A stretch of 64,000 nucleotides of DNA from CAVEFW01 sp963643505 (GTDB taxonomy: Bacteria > Actinomycetota > Coriobacteriia > Coriobacteriales > Eggerthellaceae), in assembly GCA_963643505.1 (NCBI GenBank), contig CAVIKF010000003.1:1-64000 (forward strand), written 5' to 3'. Below are positions 60,943-64,000 of the stretch, piece by piece. Numbering within the stretch: the stretch's first letter is position 1; every line of letters begins with the position of its first letter. A program made the position numbers and the translations under genes. Under the pieces are notes generated by a model. That model ran no database searches and was not told the origin of the DNA. It worked only from the letters and a program-made list of their open reading frames with translations.

Positions 60943-61509
60943 CTACCCCACGCCCACAATACGGAAATCCAGGCTCTCCTTGGAGAGTTGGAACAAAAGA
61001 CAGCGCGTGCGGTCTTTCGCGACATCGCAACGGATGGTGAGATCGAAGATCACGGTGTTGGCCGTCTTGTCCGAGAGCACGAGCTCCACAAGCTCCATAT
61101 CAAACCCATAGTCGCCCACCATGCTCAAAATGGCGCCCAAGGCATAGGGACGGTCATGGAGGGTAAGGCGCACCGTGACGCGCTCGCTCGGCCCACCGCA
61201 AAGCTCGCTTCCCTCAATCCCGTCAAAGACCCCAGGGTTCCACTCGTAAAGCAGGCAGTACTGATACATGCGACTTGTCTCGGTGACCTTGCGAACAACG
61301 GAGAGGTAGGGCGCACGACGAGCCTCCGGGATGCCTTCACCGAGGACGCAAAGCATCGCCTGTTCGCGGTCGGCACGATAGACATCGGTGCTGCCGGCAA
61401 CATGTTTGACCTCCGCAACCCGACGGGAGCAATCCAGGCGCCGCATGAGAAGCTCGCGGATCTGCAAGTCGATGTCGTCGATGTCTTTGCGAATGCCCTC
61501 CAAGTCCAC
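60943..61509 (-). CDS. Chorismate mutase fused to an ACT-like domain, no dehydratase
   Basis: The start is GTG 61509 (then DLEGIRKDIDDIDLQI), well spaced from GAGGGG; a GTG three codons earlier has none. About 188 residues. Residues 1-90 are an AroQ chorismate mutase (IRELLMRRLDCSRRVAEVKH). Residues about 110-188 (VTVRLTLHDRPYALGAILSM, YGFDMELVELVLSD) resemble the ACT domain of prephenate dehydratase. The central dehydratase domain of the P-protein is missing without a frame break. It converts chorismate to prephenate, possibly under Phe or Tyr feedback. Confidence 0.82.
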   Translation of the reverse strand: MDLEGIRKDIDDIDLQIRELLMRRLDCSRRVAEVKHVAGSTDVYRADREQAMLCVLGEGIPEARRAPYLSVVRKVTETSRMYQYCLLYEWNPGVFDGIEGSELCGGPSERVTVRLTLHDRPYALGAILSMVGDYGFDMELVELVLSDKTANTVIFDLTIRCDVAKDRTRCLLFQLSKESLDFRIVGVG

Positions 61510-61885
61510 CGGGACCACCCCTCAAATTCCAAAATATCCATTCGGGCCATTATACGACAACAAAAAACGGAGGCCCCTCAAGTCCCTCGAGTTCCCCAGA
61601 CCCTCAGCCCCTCAGCCCCTCAAGCCTTTCGGGTTCCCTGGGTCCCAGGTCCCCCGGGTTCCCCAGCCTCTCCGCCCCCAAAAGCTAACGCCTCACGTTC
61701 AAAATTCTCGAGTTTTCGTACACATTGGCCGAAAATGGTCAGCAACGAATCATCGACGCGCCCATCATGAGCCCTGTGTAGATCGAACGAGGAAAGCGTC
61801 TCGCACTTCCCCGAGCCCGCACGCCATCGAGCCGCGAGTCCGAACGTCCCCGAGCCCGCACGTTCCCAAGAGGAGAGGAGCCCAC
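61510..61885. repeat. Divergent spacer with CCC-rich repeats before DUF262 pair 2
   Basis: 61570-61680 is a run of variants of CCCCTCAAG/CCCTCAGCC/GGTTCCC. CCCCGAGCCCGCACG recurs at 61809 and 61848. Between them lies a less biased stretch (61690-61760) that should hold the promoters. The frame upstream of 61886 stays open for 166 codons through these repeats but is not protein-like. No gene is seen. Confidence 0.7.
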
Positions 61886-62947
61886 ATGAAAGCGCGACAA
61901 GAAAAGCTTATCGGCCTCCTTGATTCAGAGGACACCCAGTTCTATATTCCCGTGTTCCAACGGTCCTACACCTGGTCAAAAGCCCAATGTGACGAGTTGT
62001 GGCGCGATATGTTGAAATCCGCCAGCGAGGAGTGCGACCATTTCACCGGCGCGGTGTTGTGCATGCCGGAACCCGATGGCCTCTCGTATCAGGTTGTTGA
62101 CGGCCAACAACGTTTGGCGACCCTGACATTGCTGATGGTCGCGTTGCGCAACTTCCTCGGTGAGCGCGATGCGTCTATCATGGGTCTTGACGCCACCACG
62201 ATTGAGGCGACCTATTTCGGATCGCCCGACAAACCGCGCCTCACCATGAACGAGGCGGACAACCCCACGCTGCGCTCGCTCGAGTTTCCCACATACGCGC
62301 AACCGGACGGGAGGGCCCGGGCCCAAAAACTCAAAGACAGCGTTGCGTTCTTCCGCAAGAGGCTCGACGACCCTGAACTCGACCTTTTGAGTCTTTGGAA
62401 GGGCGTTCGTTCGCTGAACTGCATATTCGTGGAACTCGATACCGGCGATAACGCGCAAGTGGTCTTTGAGAGCCTGAACTCGAAAGGCGTCCAACTCACC
62501 ACGGCCGACCTTTGTCGTAACTATTTGCTCGCAGGCTTGCCCCAAGCCGAACAGGTGCGCTTGTATGAGGATTTTTGGGAACCCATCGAAGACTTGTTCG
62601 GCGACGACCCCGGCTCCCTCAGGCTCAACAACGCCATCCTCGGTTGGCTCACCGTGCGCTTCCGTCGCATACGCGCCAAGGGCGACAAGGAGGCTTACCA
62701 CGTCTTCCGTCGCTACATGCAAGAGGAGTTCACAGGGACAATCGAGGCGCTCATGGGCGAGCTTTACAACTTTTGCACCGTTTGGGCCGAGAACTACCGC
62801 TACCACCCCATCAAGCAATACAAATCCGCGACGAACTGGTCAACCCTTGGCCCCAAGACGCTTGTGAGCCATGTTCCGATCAAGCCCGCAAGTCCCGAGG
62901 CGCTTGAGTTCTACGCAAAGCATTTCGGCATCATGACAAAGAGGTAG
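61886..62947 (+). CDS. DUF262 (GmrS-like) protein, first of tandem pair 2
   Basis: ATG 61886 is preceded by AGGAGAGGAG; 353 residues. DUF262 signatures: IPVFQRSYTW (21-30), VVDGQQR (70-76), VVFESLNSKGVQLTTADLCRN (about 190-212). The region after it (LRLNNAILGWLTVRFRRI, FCTVWAENYRYHPIKQY) is most similar to the same region of the DUF262-DUF6273 fusion at 17379, but here the protein stops where DUF6273 would begin. No HNH nuclease motif. The stop is seven bases before the next DUF262 ATG. Confidence 0.88.
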   Translation: MKARQEKLIGLLDSEDTQFYIPVFQRSYTWSKAQCDELWRDMLKSASEECDHFTGAVLCMPEPDGLSYQVVDGQQRLATLTLLMVALRNFLGERDASIMGLDATTIEATYFGSPDKPRLTMNEADNPTLRSLEFPTYAQPDGRARAQKLKDSVAFFRKRLDDPELDLLSLWKGVRSLNCIFVELDTGDNAQVVFESLNSKGVQLTTADLCRNYLLAGLPQAEQVRLYEDFWEPIEDLFGDDPGSLRLNNAILGWLTVRFRRIRAKGDKEAYHVFRRYMQEEFTGTIEALMGELYNFCTVWAENYRYHPIKQYKSATNWSTLGPKTLVSHVPIKPASPEALEFYAKHFGIMTKR

Positions 62948-62954
62948 GTGGACC

Positions 62955-63965
62955 ATGCAAATCAAAATCGAGTCATTCCTTGACATCCTTGGCATCCCGA
63001 ATACGCAATTCGTCGTCCCCGTCTACCAACGCGTCTACTCTTGGACAGCACGGCAGGCAACGGGACTCCTTGAGGATGTCCTCAATGCAGCTCGGACGAA
63101 AACGAGCCATTTCGCCGGCATCCTGCTCTTCTCCCTAGACACTGACAGCTGGGGAGATTGTGGCCGATTGCGCGTAATCGACGGACAGCAACGCCTGACG
63201 ACGATCACGCTCATGCTCATCGCGCTCATGAGGAAGATGGAGGAAGGGACCCTCAACGACTTGACCGCCGACAAGGTGCTCAAGCGCTATCTGTTGGCCG
63301 GCAAGGACGAGGGCGCACCGTCCAAGCTCATGCTCTCCCACCTTGATCGCGGCACCCTTGCCACCCTGATCGACAACGGAGAGATGCCCAAAGAGCACTC
63401 GGAGCGGCTTGTCGAGAACCTCAAGATCTTCGAGGATTGCCTGGACGAGGGCGGAAAAGAAATCGCAGATGAGCTTTGGCGCGGCCTCAACCAACTACAG
63501 GTGATCACCGCGCTGCTCGAAAGCGAGGACAGCCCACAACTCGTGTTTGAGAGCCTCAATTCCAAAGGCTCACCGTTGACGGCGAGCGACCTGGTCCGCA
63601 ACACGCTCCTTTTCGGGGCAGACGAGAAGCAAAGACACGCCCTGTATGAGGCGAGATGGCGTCCGCTTGAGCAAGCGGTTGGCGCAATCGACGGCGCAAG
63701 CATGGACACCATGATCCGCGCATGGCTCGCAGCGAGGTTTCGCGATGAGCGCGTTCGTAACGAGACCGATATCTACACCGTACTTCGAAACTACCTGCGT
63801 ACCGGCGACGAGACCATGGAAGACATGCTGGAAGACCTCGGCAAGTTCGGCGCCAAGTACACCTCAAACGATGAGTGGCGAGCGCGTGTCGACAAGTTTG
63901 CCAAGGACTGGCTCGAAGATCGTCCACGCATGTCGGTCTCACAGTTCAAGATGTTCGGTTCCTGA
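62955..63965 (+). CDS. DUF262 (GmrS-like) protein, second of tandem pair 2
   Basis: A 336-residue protein; the start is ATG 62955, with AGGTGG upstream. VPVYQRVYSW (21-30), RVIDGQQRLTTITLMLIALM (73-92) and LVFESLNSKGSPLTASDLVRN (about 195-217) mark the DUF262 domain. The shorter C-terminus, ending SQFKMFGS, matches the layout of the 16263 protein. No DUF1524/HNH segment is present. It is co-translated with the preceding paralog. The 35 bases remaining in the window contain no further gene. Confidence 0.88.
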   Translation: MQIKIESFLDILGIPNTQFVVPVYQRVYSWTARQATGLLEDVLNAARTKTSHFAGILLFSLDTDSWGDCGRLRVIDGQQRLTTITLMLIALMRKMEEGTLNDLTADKVLKRYLLAGKDEGAPSKLMLSHLDRGTLATLIDNGEMPKEHSERLVENLKIFEDCLDEGGKEIADELWRGLNQLQVITALLESEDSPQLVFESLNSKGSPLTASDLVRNTLLFGADEKQRHALYEARWRPLEQAVGAIDGASMDTMIRAWLAARFRDERVRNETDIYTVLRNYLRTGDETMEDMLEDLGKFGAKYTSNDEWRARVDKFAKDWLEDRPRMSVSQFKMFGS

Positions 63966-64000
63966 TAGCGGCTTGAGATAGAATAGCCTTACGAAAAGAG

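Overview
The window looks like a chromosome segment of a high-GC, anaerobic, monoderm actinobacterium, most likely class Coriobacteriia. This is an inference from gene content: rubrerythrin with a small flavin-fold protein, a LytTR/DUF3021 pair, DUF4214 and dockerin-type surface proteins, meso-diaminopimelate dehydrogenase, GTG/TTG starts, and no outer-membrane genes. No rRNA, tRNA, CRISPR array or intact insertion sequence was seen. About 44 protein genes are supported, most on the minus strand. Two gene remnants and one 37-base run of N are also present. Region by region: 1-6.3 kb holds a truncated giant beta-helix surface protein and a LytS-type kinase with its response regulator. 6.4-13.3 kb is a divergent cell-surface glycosyltransferase cluster, including a three-module GT2-DUF4422-GT8 protein. 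13.5-14.4 kb is a LytTR/DUF3021 operon with its own direct-repeat operator. 14.6-19.3 kb is a defence-like block: a lower-GC AAA/DUF4143 ATPase followed by two tandem DUF262 (GmrS-like) genes, the second fused to a DUF6273 domain. 19.3-28.3 kb carries a PhoPR-like system, an alanine symporter, two MFS exporters (one with CBS domains), hpt, a flavin-fold protein and rubrerythrin. 28.7-34.7 kb carries a YfhO-type membrane protein, an AlkA-like glycosylase and a U32 protein. 34.9-45.9 kb is one tightly packed seven-gene operon. 46.1-57.3 kb holds ddh, an asparagine-synthase-like protein, transporters, an RHH/nucleotidyltransferase fusion, a cytidylyltransferase/Gfo-Idh fusion paired with a PhnW-like transaminase, and a DUF4214/beta-lactamase-fold surface protein. 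57.6-61.5 kb holds a zinc-ribbon membrane protein, a small CxCxxC protein, a cation diffusion facilitator and a chorismate mutase-ACT protein. 61.9-64.0 kb holds a second tandem pair of DUF262 genes. The most striking system is the 34956-45855 operon. A FecCD/FecC/Tat-lipoprotein metallophore or cobamide ABC transporter is co-transcribed with an ExbB/TolQ-like proton channel, a DUF2149 protein whose single membrane helix carries an ExbD-like Asp, and two very large exported proteins, one anchored by a C-terminal helix and one ending in a dockerin. This would be a TonB/ExbBD-like energised surface uptake machine in a cell that should lack an outer membrane. A palindrome covers the predicted -10 box of its promoter. 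A second theme is the DUF262 family: four paralogs in two tandem pairs, none with the HNH (DUF1524) half expected of GmrSD. A third theme is at the DNA level: short degenerate tandem repeats (15-18 bp, sometimes higher-order 36 or 66 bp units) fill many intergenic spaces. At several loci the first unit includes the stop codon of the neighbouring gene, as if gene 3' ends are repeatedly duplicated outward.
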